The notes: generated from the letters alone by a model not told the origin. Positions 9,700-21,202 are shown, counted from the first letter of the stretch. The stretch is DNA of 24,430 nucleotides from Haplomitrium mnioides (GCA_049999725.1 JBNGIS010015541.1:1-24430); one strand, 5' to 3'. Numbers and translations are program-made.

Positions 9700-10855
9700 A
9701 CGTCGAATGTACCGATAACTTTGTCTAATAATTCAATGTTGATAATCATGTGTCGTAATCTATCCTCCTGCATGTACAGCAGCCATCAAGCACAACTTTG
9801 AAAATCCAGACACTGTTCGCGACGTTCACACAAAACGGGCAAGGCCGACTTTTGTGAGAAAGTAGAAACGAAAAATACCTTGGACTCAGCCTCATCCATG
9901 CATCGCTTAGTTTGGTCTTATTCTATGGAACTGTTGATTTGCTTGTTCTGCAATGTCAGTCAGATATCGTCACGTTCTTCGACAAATTTGGGTAGACCTC
10001 TTGTCCCAAGCAGCATACCGTAGACGGCCGCGGCCTGCTGCTTGCTTGTGGGCCTCGCCGGCTGGAGCCGGCTACCCTTGAATGAAGGGGGGAGGGTCCC
10101 AGGGGGAGGCAATGCCTGAGACATGGAAGAGATCTGAGCTGCCTCGTGGAATGCCTCTCACACTCTCCCCTCCTCGAACGTACTGCCTTGCTCGACGCTC
10201 GACAGATCTCCTTGCCTCCTGCTTGGAGAATGCAGAGTTACGCCAATATTTCTGCTCTACATTGAGGTGCGATTATCCCTTGATTTGATTGCTCGCTGAA
10301 AAGGGGTGCTTCGAAATTTCTTTTCCTTGACTGACATAAATCCCTCCCCGCAGGTTTGCAAGTCGAAATTGCTCCTCTACGAATCTCTGCCCGCAGGTCT
10401 GCTAGTCGAAATTGCTCCTCGACGAATCTCTCCCCGCAGGTCTGCAAGTCGAAATGCCAGCCGTTGCTCTGAGGAGTGGGGAAGTTCATTCCAATCGGTC
10501 AGACGGAGAAGTGAAAGTGACGGTTTGTCGAGAAAGAGATGCTCGATGACATTGTGGGTGCTGTGTTTTTCGTTGCAATTGTCAGGGAATCCGTGCCAGT
10601 GGAGCATTGTTACTATGTTTTTCACGGTGGTGAATTTGAGAAGCAGATGTGCTGAAATTGACGTTGTTTCTTAAACGGCTGCGAACATCTTGATCGAGAG
10701 TCACAGACTTTGGCTTCAGAAGGACGCTTTTTCGTCAGCTGCACGATTTGAGGTTTGGAAGAAGTATACTGGGCTTTCCCATTGGTGTCCAATTTCTTCC
10801 CGGCGGATTGTTAAGGTTGGCATGATCACCAGAGAAACGTGAGGAGAAGAACATC
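9700..10855. other. Shared upstream region between divergent receptor-kinase genes
   Basis: This is the space between the - strand remnant and the start of the intact + gene. The first malectin subdomain of the remnant should lie at its left edge, but I cannot read it. Towards the right it holds a GC-rich patch (about 10024-10080) and a 43-base tandem repeat (10347-10457). I found no clear TATA box for the + gene, so its transcription start is unknown. Confidence 0.4.
10347..10457 (+). repeat. 43-base tandem repeat upstream of the receptor kinase
   Basis: Units begin at 10347, 10390 and 10433 with CCCGCAGGT, each continuing TGCNAGTCGAAAT. The first two run on to GCTCCTCNACGAATCTCT, and the third is cut short. 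Each unit contains a pyrimidine run followed by GCAG, which looks like a repeated splice acceptor. It ends about 400 bases before the predicted start codon. Confidence 0.85.
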
Positions 10856-13800
10856 ATGGAACCTTGGACTTTCTGGTATACTTCTTGCTGCTCTGGACTT
10901 CTGATTCTCGCCACAATCTTGATTCAAGATCCTCTACCTGCGTTTGCACAGCCTGGTAAGCATAGCTATTACACACTGTCAGCTTCTCGTATAGTGAATT
11001 CCAAGGTTCAGTCACTTTGCTGCAACGTCATCATGACAGATATGGTACTGTGCTCATCGAACCACCGTCTGCACCTTCGATATACAGTAGCTGATCAATG
11101 ATCACGTCGAAGGATGAGCTATGGGAATTGTAGGATGAGTGATGGGAATTGCGGTAGTGAATATTATTCTGACTGTTTGTGTACTTGAAATGATGAGTGG
11201 AACTAACTTTCGTACCTGAAATTCATGAGTAAGCAGGATTGAGTCTGGCTTGTGGTGCTTCTGCACCGTATCAAACGGGCAACATCTCCTGGACACTAGA
11301 CAACGATTATATTTCTGTTGGTCAGAAATCGAGCGCCAACGGCGTTACACTTCGATACTTTCCTCCCACTTCCACTGCGAACGCCTTCTCTAACCTCTAC
11401 TGCTACAGCGATTTCCAACTGCCAACAACCGGCCCAGTTCTTATCCGCGCAACATTCCAGTACAAAAACTATGATGGGTTGAACAAGGCTCCTATATTTC
11501 AAATTTGGGTGGGCACCACGAGTATTGTGCATGTCAATCTGAATCAAGACGATCCATGGGTGGAGGAAGTCATTTATCAAAACAGTATTTCGACTTCGCC
11601 ACAGATTTTCTGCTTGCTTGCTGAAGTTGGTTCCCCAGTTATTTCTTTCTTGGAGGTGAGACCCCTTCCGCTGGGATCTTACCAGGGAGCCAATCAAACC
11701 ACTTTGATCCGACTTCAACACCGAATCAATTGTGGAGAAATGAACAACGTGTACAGGTGAACAATGAATTGCCCTTTTGTATGATCACACGCACATGTAT
11801 TGATATGCATGACGCTTTCAGCTTCCTTCGCACCTCACAATAGCCTTCTTGAAGCTGCAGATACCCCGCTGACCCGTATGACCGGATATGGGAGATGGAC
11901 ACTTTGTTCCCCAAGAACACTGTGACCAGAAGTACTACAGCATTTGTGAATGGGTCTGTGGGCCCGAATATGGCTCCGTCTGCTGTTCTTCAAACCTCGC
12001 GGCAGCTGAACCAGTTCAACAAACTGGTATACACTTTGCCTATTTCTCCTGATGGGGACTACTACGTGGTTGTCTACATTTACGATGTGACAAATGGAGC
12101 CTCAAATACGACATCAACGTCCTTCAACGTAAACTTGAGTGGCAATAAGGTCGGAACTGTGGACACCAGCACGAAGGTACTCGCAGAATTCGAGCGAATT
12201 GTTGAAGCCACAGGTAGCGACCCAGTGATTGTAAATTTGCAAGTCATTCAAGACTCCTTGCCACAGATAAATGCCATCGAGCTCTTTCAAGTCATCAGCG
12301 TCGGCCCGTCATCTTCAAGTGGTATGCACTTTGACTCACAAAGTCATTCATTGTTACGTAAAGTGATAAAAGAATACGAGTGATGCATTGAATCTCGTCG
12401 GTCTAGTACCAGTTCGGTCAAGTGTTGATGGTGTGCTTTTTTGCTGTGGGTGTTTCAGCTCAGGCTCTCACTGCCATCAAACAATATTATACTATCACAT
12501 CAAATTGGATTCGGGATCCTTGCTTGCCTGCTCCATGGGTTGGCATTGGATGTGATAACAGCAGCACTGTTACTTCTTTGTGAGTGGGAGGGTGCGAAAA
12601 CCCTGGGTTCATGCATTTCAAATGAATCTTGAGATTTTCTGCGTTTGCCACGCTCCAAATTCAATTGTTTAGATGCGGAATAGCTTGCTGGGGATGTAAG
12701 GTTGCATGTCTGCTTATGCTTACTAGTTACTGTTGCGAGAATCACGCGACACATCAATTGTATCAATCAGATCATGCTTGGCTTCGTCCTTTTACTGAAT
12801 GAGAGTTCCTGTTTGACACAGAGATCTCTCCCACAGAAGCCTCACCGGCTCCTTCGTCGGGTATTTTGCAGATCTCACGAGTCTTTCTTATCTGTGAGTT
12901 TCTCACAAGATTATTTAATTCCTAGTTATAATGTTACCAGCAACATTCACTGAAAGACAATTTCAAGAAAGTAGCAGATATTGAATCAACAACTCATGAA
13001 CGTGACCCAGAAATTAACTTTGATCTGTGGTTGTTACTCTCGCAGGAACCTTAGCTATAATGCCCTGGTTGGAGAGATGCCAGATTTGACCTTTTTAGCC
13101 GATTTGCAAACATTGTGGGTTTCAGAAGTCATTCTTTTCACAATATTAGAAAAAGCATTCCCAGACGTTTTTCTGGTTTTGGAACCGTATTTATTTCTTG
13201 AAGTATCAATGTCCTCTCTCGATTTTGTTGAATCATGCTGAACCTTGTCTACGATAACGTTTGTAGGGATTTGCAAAACAACAGTTTAACTGGCACTCTC
13301 AACAGTCTCAACGGACTCCACAACTTAGTGTCATTGTGAGATTCTATTCTGAACGTCCGCCTCTCGATGAAAGTGATGACATGACTACAATTTCTTTCTG
13401 CTGGATTGGAATTCCTCCTTACTGATGCATGCCGATTCGGGGCATTTCTGTATGGTGACAGGAATGTGATGAACAATAAGCTCAAGGGCCCAGTTCCTGG
13501 CAATCTCAAGTCTGGAGTGACTTTACAGTAAGTTTTCCCATCATTTCTAACTTCTGATCGAGTTTCTGAGTAGCTTGAAACATAATCGATTGTACACGTT
13601 GCAATCTCCTCGCAATGATGCAAGCAAGGTTGCTAATGTCGTCTGCTTGTTCATATCAGAATTTCTGGAAATCTTTGCATCGAACCCGGAGACTTTGCTT
13701 GTTCTTCAACTCCTACACCTGCTCCCGGTGCATCATCTGCAGGGATGAGCAAAGGCGTGAACTCAGTACTTATAGGGGCAGTTGTGGGCGTGGTGGCAAT

Positions 13801-16800
13801 TCTTGTTATTTTTTTGGCGATTATCATTTGCTGTTGCTGCTGGACGAAGAAGGACGAGGGACAACCGATCTCTGGAGTGAGGTTCGGATTTGGACCAGGT
13901 AAGATATGATAGAATCATTATGCTCAAACTGTCTTGAGCCTTGTTGGATTCTCAGAGAAATCTCTCGTTGAAGTGGTGGTGAACGAGGTCTTGGTGTGGC
14001 TCTGCTAATCTTCCAGTTGAAACCTTCGATCTGCAGCAAAAAGTGATCGATATTATCCAGAAGCTGCCGTGCAGAACTGGGGAGGAGCAAAGCAATTCTC
14101 ATTCAAAGAGCTGGAAGCAGCTGCGAAAAGTTTCAAGGAGCCATTGGGACAGGGGAGCTTTGGTGCCGTTTACCTCGGTAAACTGTCAAACGGGCAACAG
14201 ATTGCAATCAAAATGCGCTCTGATGCATCACAACTAGGAGCAGATTCGTTTGCTAACGAGGTAGGCAGCTTTCAACTTCAATTTTTGATTGGAGAACGAG
14301 AGTTTTCTCAGTGCAGATCGTCAACTCAAGGAGTTTCGAATAGACTGAATGAGAGTTTGCGCTGCTAAAACAGAGACTCTGAAGCAGATCGCCAGGCTAT
14401 TATTTGTTGCTTTTTGATTTGGAGAACGAAAGTCTAGGGTGCACGAATTTTTTTTGTCAGTTTGTGATCCTTGTTCGACCAGGTGTCGGTGAATGGCACA
14501 TTCAGCTTATTTTTCTTGGCTATGATTAGCTAGTTCACAATGGGTTCCTATATCTTGTAGGTGTATTTGCTATCTCGAGTACAACATCCGAATCTCGTTT
14601 CACTTTTGGGGTACTGTCAGGATGGCAAGAATCAGCTACTTGTCTACGAGTACATGTCTGGAGGAACACTTGCAGATCATTTATATGGTTGGCTCTTTCT
14701 CCCTTTCTTACTATCAATTACCAATGACAGACTAGAAAGTCAATGTAGAAGCAATGCCACCACTCTGGATGGATTGGAATAAAAAGTTGAGACCTGCTCC
14801 AATCGCATTTATGATTCATTGGGGGCTTGTTTGCTACATCATCGTGACTGATTATCTGCCCTCTTCCGGAAATGCAGGCTCCGCTGGCCGTCTTGATTGG
14901 GTTACTCGCCTGCGCATTGCTATGGGTGCAGCAACAGGTGAGTCAACAATTGCAGGATAATGTCAGATTCTGTAATTTTTAATTCAAACTTCTGATTGTG
15001 GAAGACCTCAGAGTCAATCTTGGATAACTTACGGACAGCTGCCGAGGCAATGCAGGGCTTTCTTACCTTCACAATGGGAGCGAACCAAAGATAATTCACA
15101 GGGACGTGAAAACCACCAACATTCTTCTGGACAAAGAAAACGTTGCTAAAGTGTCAGACTTTGGGTTGTCTAAGCTTGTTACTACAATTGGAGCAAGCCA
15201 CGTGACAACTCTTGTGAAGGGTACAGCGGGTTATCTTGATCCTGAGTAAGTACTTTCTTTTTGGCAGGAACCATCAGCCCTGGTTTAGCAGAAAGTGTGG
15301 TAATGGCTGGCTAAGTCCTGGGTGCTTTCGGGATCGGCATCTGTGCAGATATTTTTCAACACAGCAGTTGACAGAGAAAAGTGATGTATACAGCTTTGGG
15401 GTTGTGCTGTTGGAAATGGTTTGTGGTCGTGAACCTTTGAATGGTGATGGTGGCCCTGAGGAGTACAATATCATTGGATGGGTAAGCTCTCATCCCTTGT
15501 TCACTCTGAAGTCTGTTGGAAATGTATCTTTGCTGCTGTAAATAGAGACAACTAACATATTGTTAGTTCAGGCCATTTGGTTATTGGCCCACAAGTTGAG
15601 TCTGGCATTGGGAGCACGATCCAGAAATTTGAGGGGATTTTCGTCTTTGGAATTAAAGATGAAGCTGATCTTGATAATTCAATATCTGTGGGAAGTCACT
15701 GTGGATCCCCAGAGGGAGTTTAGTCTGATTCCCAAAGTAATGTCTGAGTTTGACATTAAGACGGAAATCAGACGTTTGGAGTGGCCTGAGCAGAAGGCCT
15801 TAGCATCGATTATGCTGAGCCTTGAAGATCATCTTTTGGAGTTGGTGAGAAACTGCAGCAATGCACATGAAACTTGGGAATTACTGTCAAGTAATTATGA
15901 GGCCCAGGGACCATGAATAGGATTTTCCTGAAGAAGCAATTCTTCATGGTACAGAAGGAAATTGTACCATCACTGAACATGTGTGAGCGCTAAGTCCATG
16001 GCTGGACAGCTTCAGGCAGTTGGATCACGAATAGAGGACCTGATCTGTGTTCTGCTCAACAACCTAGTGAGTATGACACTTTGGTCATGACAATGAAGGC
16101 AAAGGGGTGTGACCTAGACCTGGAATTCATGGTGGTTGCTCAGTGAGGAGCAGAGGCAACACAGCAAAGAAAAGATTGATGATAATGCTTTTATTGCCAA
16201 AGGAGACAAGAAAATACCTGCAGAGACACGTACCTGCTATTATTGCAAGAAGCTTGGACACTTGTCCAAATCCTGCAAGAAGAAACTGGCTGACAAGAAG
16301 AAAGGAGGAGGTCAGAAAAAGAAATATCAGGACACCTCCAGTGTAGCAGTTTTTGAACAGGAATCATCTGAAGACGAGGATTAATAGACCTGACTTGAAG
16401 AAATGGATGACCAGGGTGCATAATACCTGGTGCATCCAGCCACATGTCATCAGAACTGATCCCAGAGTTGTCAGAGATCAGGTAGCAGCTCTGGAGTACA
16501 TGCAACTGCAACAGAATTGTGCATCTCAGTATTAAAGGATCGGGAGGCACCCACATGCTGGTGGGAGTCCTTTATGAGCCTGAGATCGCAAAAGAACTTG
16601 TGTGAGTGAATGCACTTACCAGAACTTGCTTGGTGGTCAACGTTGACCCATATAGCTGTAAAGTCCTGGATAAGCTTGGCAGGGTAGTTGGTGTTGGTAT
16701 CGTGGGAGAGAAGCTATGTAGATTGGATTGCATCCCAGCAGTTGAGAAACGCCTGAATGTGGCTAACCAGAGTGAGTGAATAAATCTCTGGCACCACAGG

Positions 16801-19583
16801 CTTGGACACTTGGGAGAGCAAGGAATCTGGTTGTTTACCAGCATAGTGAGCAACATGGCTTTGGAGAAATCCACCTCACTTAAGCTCTGTGAAGGATGTG
16901 TATTTGATATCTAGCAACAGATATTTTGTAACATTCACAGATGATTAATCGATGATGTCCTGTGTCTACTTCATGCACAGCAAGGATGAGATGGTTATAT
17001 GTTTTCAGACATGTCTTGCTGGGATGGAGGATGCAGTTGACAATAGAGTCAAGATTTTTTGGAGTGATGGCAACAGTTCTATAATTTTCTTGTAAAGAGA
17101 AGCATAAGAGCAGAGATGATTGTTCAGGATTCTCCACACCAGAATGGTGTGGCAGTATGGCTGAACAGGATAGTTGTTGAGAAGGCTGGAAGCATGTTAC
17201 ACATGCGGCCTGGAGGACAAGTTCTGTAGCAGTATGGCTGAACAGGACAGTTGTTGAGATGGCTGGAAGCATGTTACATGCTGGCCTATATCAGCCTCAC
17301 AAAAGTAGTTGAAGGGTTGACACGTTGGCAGGCTTGGGGATTCAACCTTCAGTAAAGCATCTGAGTTTTGGCTGCAACACATTTGTCTTGGTTCCCACCA
17401 CACTTCGACGAAGTTGGAACCTAGGACAGTGAAGTGTATTTTTCCTTGGGTACAGTGAAGGAGGGCAGGCCTATTGACTGTACAACCCAGTTACAAGCAA
17501 AACAATCTGGTGCAGGTATGTCATTTTCAATGAGTGGGAGGTAAGCTACAGGGTCGGTGCAAATCCAAGCCCTGCCCTCCCTGATGTTCTAAGGATCACT
17601 GTAGGTGATAGACAACAACTTGCAGAAGGTGGACCAGCTATCATGGAGGAATGGTTTGTAAGTATGGAGTTCTCTCAATACTTATAAAGATATATAAAGA
17701 TATATCATGGAGGAATACGAAGAAAGCGAGAAACTCCGAATTGCAACCTAGAGGACGGTGAGGCAAAAGATGTTCTTGAGCAAAAGAATGAACAAGCCTA
17801 AGGCAGGCCATGGACTGGGATGATCCTACAAAAGAGGGGTTCCAATCCGGGGAGCAGGCTACAAAAGAGGAGTACCAATCCTTGATACAGATTGGAAGTT
17901 GGGTGCTGAGAGATTTACCAGATGGCAGGAAAACCATAGGGTGCAAATGGGTGTTGGAGCTCAAGTGTGGAGCTGCAGTTACCAAGCACAAGGCACGCAT
18001 AGTAGCCTAGGGATATCTGCAGAAGGAAGGTATCGATTTTCAGGAAACATTCCACTTAGCAGTGGTGAAGATGGCATCAATCCGCTGATTGATGGTCATT
18101 GCAGCAGAGATGGATAGGGAAGTTCATCAGATGCATGTGAAGTCAGGTTTCCTGAATAAAGATCTCAAGGAATAGATCTGTATGGTGCAACCTGCAGGGT
18201 TTGAGGCACCTGATAAGGAACACAAGGTGTGTGTCCTTAGGAAGTCTTTGTATGGACTGGAGCGGTCCTCAAGAGCATGGTAAAAGGAGATAGACCAATA
18301 CTTGCAAAGTGATAGGTTTTCATGATACACATTCAAGCACAGCGATTACTGCTCAGTGGCGAAGGGTCTATCATCATAATCACTGTATACATGGATGACC
18401 TTCTGTTATTCAGTGGTGATCTGAATTTGCTGCACAGCATGAGCATGGTCTGAGTAACCCATTTGAGATAGTGGACCTTGGAGGGGTACACTACATATTG
18501 GGGACACAGGTGATTGGAGACAGGATTGCAAGGAGCATGGAGCTCAATCAGGAAGGGAAGATGCAAAACCTGCACTTGAAGCTGGTTGCAAACTGTCAAA
18601 GGTACTTGAAGGGTACAAGGGATCTTGGCATCACCTGCTATGGCGATAAAAGGATGAAACTTACTGGCTACAGTGATGCAGATAGGGGGAGGAGTCCTTG
18701 ACACAAGGAGATCCACTTCTGGAAGTGTGTCTACTGTGGGAGATGGAGCCATCTCCTAGAGCAGTAAAATGAAGAGGACTACTTCCCTTTCATCGACTGT
18801 AGTTGAGTATGGGGCATTGCCACATGCCCATAAAGAAGCTGCAGGGATTCGCAGGTTGCTTGATGACAATGGATTCAAGCAAGGGACACGGACAACTCTG
18901 TTGTGTGTAACAGCTTTAGATGAATGAAACTGGCCATCAAACCAGTTCACCATCCAAAGACAAAACACATTGACATCCAGTATCGATTCTTACCTGATTG
19001 GAAATGAAGTGGAACTGGTGTATTGTGTGACAGTGGAGATGGCAGCTGAGGTTCTCTCCAAAGCATTGCCCAAAGAGAGGCACTTTAAGCTGATCAACAA
19101 AATGGGATGTACAGCAACATGCAATAAGTGTTGGAAATGCATCTTTGCTGCTGTAAATAAAGACAACTAACATATTGTTAGTTCAGGCCGTTAAAATCAT
19201 GTCAATCTGCTTAAAGTTTGTGGTTGGATTTGGATGGTTCCTTGCATTACCACTGATTGTGTTGTGTGCTTTTGCAGACCAAACCTCACTTCCAAGCTGG
19301 TAACTTTGAGGTTTTTGTGGATAAGTACATGAGAAACACCTATGACCCTCAAAGCATGAATATGGTCTTGGGGCTCGCGTTCCGTTGTCTTGAACGAAAC
19401 TCAGCTGGAAGACCCAACATGTTTCAGGTTCTAAATGAGCTTAAGGAAGCATTGACTGTAGAGGGTGCAGATGTTCGCAGTTCAAGAGGCTCAACAATAC
19501 AAAAGTCAGGAGTCAAGAGTTCCAGAGGTTCTCTGTCATCTGGCCACAGTTCACCACATGGCTCGTCTTCATTCAGAAGGTAA
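10856..19583 (+). CDS. Malectin-like/LRR receptor-like serine/threonine kinase, 15 exons
   Basis: Membrane receptor kinase of the malectin-like plus LRR class, predicted to sense an extracellular signal and phosphorylate Ser/Thr. Exons: 10856-10955, 11237-11756, 11861-12321, 12459-12579, 12822-12893, 13046-13114, 13267-13335, 13462-13527, 13660-13898, 14037-14260, 14561-14687, 14878-14937, 15056-15245, 15349-15481, 19278-19583. Every intron is GT-AG, all phases join, and the product is 918 residues. Residues 1-33 are a signal peptide ending AFAQP. The malectin-like region is about 34-361, with [10 protein letters not shown] at the subdomain joint. An [17 protein letters not shown] cap and four LRRs, one per 66-72 base exon, run to 493. 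A C-C capped stalk and a transmembrane helix (about 529-553) follow. The kinase keeps GQGSFGAVY, Lys631, Glu647, HRD 724-726, DFG 744-746 and DPE 771-773. The C-tail is Ser-rich. The exon 13 acceptor at 15056 was chosen because it gives AATGLSYLH; an earlier acceptor is possible. The ligand is unknown. Confidence 0.9.
15514..15574 (+). repeat. Left terminal repeat (61 bases) of the copia element
   Basis: It starts TGTTGGAAATG and ends GTTAGTTCAGGCC. It differs from the right copy (19129-19189) at two positions only. If the repeat proper ends at the CA of GTTCA it is 57 bases. Either length is far below the usual LTR size of plant copia elements, and there is no room for a full U3-R-U5, so it may be a truncated LTR. 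Confidence 0.8.
15690..19115 (+). pseudogene. Ty1/copia gag-pol remnant
   Basis: Gag is recognisable at about 15720-15910 ([31 protein letters not shown]) and 16000-16130. A CCHC zinc knuckle, [16 protein letters not shown], lies at 16232-16280, followed by a stop at 16384. Integrase pieces include a histidine region LGHLGEQGI near 16801-16830 and an NGVA-type block near 17140-17210. RT begins at about 17810 ([26 protein letters not shown], then a TAG at 18008-18010) and continues in other frames with [16 protein letters not shown] and a damaged catalytic YMDD-like site near 18390-18410. RNase H remnants ([10 protein letters not shown]) lie at 18660-18690 and end near 19110. It cannot encode a working polyprotein. 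Confidence 0.85.
17152..17287 (+). repeat. Tandem duplication inside the copia integrase region
   Basis: The segment 17152-17211, starting GCAGTATGGCTGAACAGGA, is repeated at 17229-17287 with a few changes and a 17-base spacer. It lies over the integrase block normally encoding VAEWLNR-type sequence, so it is an internal duplication acquired after the element lost function. Confidence 0.8.
19129..19189 (+). repeat. Right terminal repeat (61 bases) of the copia element
   Basis: Matches the left copy at 59 of 61 positions. It follows the end of the RNase H remnant after a short A-rich stretch; no strong polypurine tract is visible. Normal intron sequence resumes at 19190 and reaches the exon 15 acceptor at 19276-19277. 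Confidence 0.8.
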
Positions 19584-20467
19584 TCGTATTTGGGTGGTGG
19601 TCTACCCCCCCTCCAGGAGACCATTCATTGGCTTCTCCTTGGTCTCTGGAATGTCGATGCCATCACTTTTTCTGGCACTTGATGTCAATTCTACTCCACC
19701 ATCATCATGATGTATAAAGTAGGGGTGTTGGTTGCCTTCAATGAAGTTGGGGTCCTCAGATGTGTACCCCTATACATTGCACTAAACAGATAGCAGGGGG
19801 TTTTGCTGTGAGTTTGCAGCTTTGACTTGCACCACCTCTACAACTGTAGTAGGTTAACTCTGAGATCTGTTCATTTGTAGTAGTACCAGAGTTCTTGCAA
19901 AGTTTTGACAATCAGGCAGAGCGCTCTGTCGAAGAAGTCGTGGTACTCATCCAGACCGACAAGGATGGATTTGCCAGTGGCAAACTGAAGATTTGTGTAG
20001 CTGATTCAAGACTTGGTGCTTGTTGGACATCTTTGCTATGGGTGTTGAACTCCCTGACGATAGTTCCTCAGAAAAGTCAGCCCTTTGGCTTAGTTGTAAA
20101 TTTTGTCGACAAACCTGCTTGGGGCTGTGGAAAAAGCTTCTCATGGAACCCCCAATTTCTGAAAGCCCTAGTGGTTGGTTAGTTTCATAGACTTGCCCCA
20201 AGAATACTGCTCTCCACGCCCTAGAGATTCAGTTGGGCACAACCTGCATGCACTAATCGATTCTTTACTCTGATCCTGAGCTTAGTTTCCTGGTTGGTTT
20301 GCAGCAGAAGTAAAGCAACGCAGCAGCAGCACCTGTTGCTTGCTTGCTTGCTGGTTGGTTTGGTCAGAACTTTTCCTTTGTACTTTGCACGTCTAATATA
20401 TCATAGTACCAAGAAATTAGCATCTTTCCAATGAGGCTTTCTTGGCTGTATACATATTTGGCTCAGG

Positions 20468-20473
20468 AATAAA
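20468..20473 (+). terminator. Candidate polyadenylation signal AATAAA
   Basis: Canonical hexamer in an AT-rich stretch about 885 bases after the stop codon of the receptor kinase. Plant signals are loose, so this is a candidate only. Confidence 0.3.
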
Positions 20474-20582
20474 AACAAATCTGTTGTTTCATGCTCTTCA
20501 GAGCTCTCGCATTTTCAATTCCTTTAGTTAAACAAATACATCAGTTCATGAAAACCAAATTTGCATGTAACCTGTATCACTT

Positions 20583-20655
20583 TATGTATACCATTTTTGC
20601 AACTTAATTCAAAACATTTTATATGTATACCATTTTTGCGACTTAATTCAAAACA
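20583..20655 (+). repeat. 34-base direct repeat, two copies
   Basis: TATGTATACCATTTTTGC followed by RACTTAATTCAAAACA occurs at 20583-20616 and 20622-20655, differing at one base. It marks the start of the repeat-rich zone that continues into the minisatellite. Confidence 0.9.
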
Positions 20656-20710
20656 CGGGAACAAAGAAAGAGTGGAAATACAATTTCAAAATAAAACTCA
20701 ACTTGGTCTT

Positions 20711-21202
20711 TATAATCATGCTTGCTAGAACACAACTAGTGAGCTATCTTACACAATCAGGCTTGCTAGAGCACAAAGAACAAGTGAGCTACCTTATATA
20801 ACCACACTTACCAAAGCAAAAAAGAACAAGCTATCTTATACGCTTACTAGAGCACAAAGAGCAAGTGAGCTACCTTACATAATCACACTTACCAAAGCAA
20901 AAAAAGAACAAGCTATCTTATACGCTTACTAGAGCAAGTGAGCTATATTACACAATCACACTTACCAAAGCAAAAAAAAGAACAAGTTATCTTACACAAT
21001 CACATTTAATAGAGCACAAAAAACAAGCTACCTCATGCAGTTATGCTTGTAAGAGTAGGCTACCTCATACAATCATCCTTGCTATAGCACAAACAGCAAG
21101 CTTATTTTAAGTTGTTACACTTGCTAGAGCAGAACAAACGGGCCAGCTTACACAATCATGCTTGTCACAACACAAAAAACAAGCTATTTTACACAATCAC
21201 AC
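20711..21202 (+). repeat. Minisatellite, about 40-base unit, about 12 copies
   Basis: The basic unit reads CTTGCTAGAGCACAAAGAAC then AAGTGAGCTACCTTATACAATCA. Units start at about 20721, 20762 and onwards. In the centre, two unit types alternate (one with CTAGAGCAC, one with CCAAAGCAAAAAA), giving a higher-order period of about 80 bases. The right-hand units are more diverged. No coding potential. The spacers are not unique and the units are imperfect, so this is not a CRISPR array. Confidence 0.85.

Larger units (their letters stand above)
15514..19189 (+). mobile_element. Decayed Ty1/copia retrotransposon in intron 14
   Basis: The element is about 3.7 kb and sits in the same orientation as the host gene. 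The order gag, zinc knuckle, integrase, reverse transcriptase, RNase H (integrase before RT) defines Ty1/copia. It is bounded by direct repeats of only 61 bases. No clear 5-base target duplication is visible outside them (GAAGTC on the left, GTTAA on the right). A TTTGGTTATTGGCCC stretch just after the left repeat weakly resembles the initiator-Met tRNA primer site of plant copia elements. Stops and frameshifts are spread over the whole interior. Confidence 0.85.
15482..19277 (+). other. Intron 14 of the receptor kinase, enlarged by a retroelement
   Basis: The donor GTAAGC directly follows the Trp817 codon and the acceptor TTTGCAG precedes [15 protein letters not shown], which is the normal next block of these kinases. 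Phase 0 on both sides. About 3.8 kb, against roughly 80-300 bases for the other introns; nearly all of the excess is the Ty1/copia element at 15514-19189. If the intron were retained, translation would add 19 residues after Trp817 and stop at 15539-15541, inside the element's left terminal repeat, so the kinase would lose the end of its C-lobe. Confidence 0.88.
19584..20710 (+). other. 3' untranslated and downstream region of the receptor kinase
   Basis: No gene supported. The first part is probably 3' UTR. A 95-codon + frame (19895-20182) has no motif and no partner exons. AATAAA at 20468-20473 is the best polyadenylation-signal candidate and would imply a 3' UTR of about 0.9 kb unless an earlier, non-canonical signal is used. 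Confidence 0.4.

Noticed and set aside
15000-15056. Alternative acceptor at about 15040 for exon 13, adding the codon pair before GLSYLH
   Set aside because: It keeps the frame but inserts extra residues into the AAxGLxYLH block that is constant in plant receptor kinases; the acceptor ending at 15055 gives the standard spacing.
15236-15541. 101-codon frame as an independent kinase fragment gene
   Set aside because: It reads through an intron into exon 14 of the receptor kinase; donor and acceptor sites flank the true exon.
19895-20182. 95-codon + frame as a separate small gene
   Set aside because: It lies in the likely 3' UTR of the receptor kinase, has no motif, and overlaps an 84-codon frame on the other strand.
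20711-21202. CRISPR-like array
   Set aside because: Units are about 40 bases, imperfect and contiguous with no unique spacers, in a plant nuclear context; it is a minisatellite.
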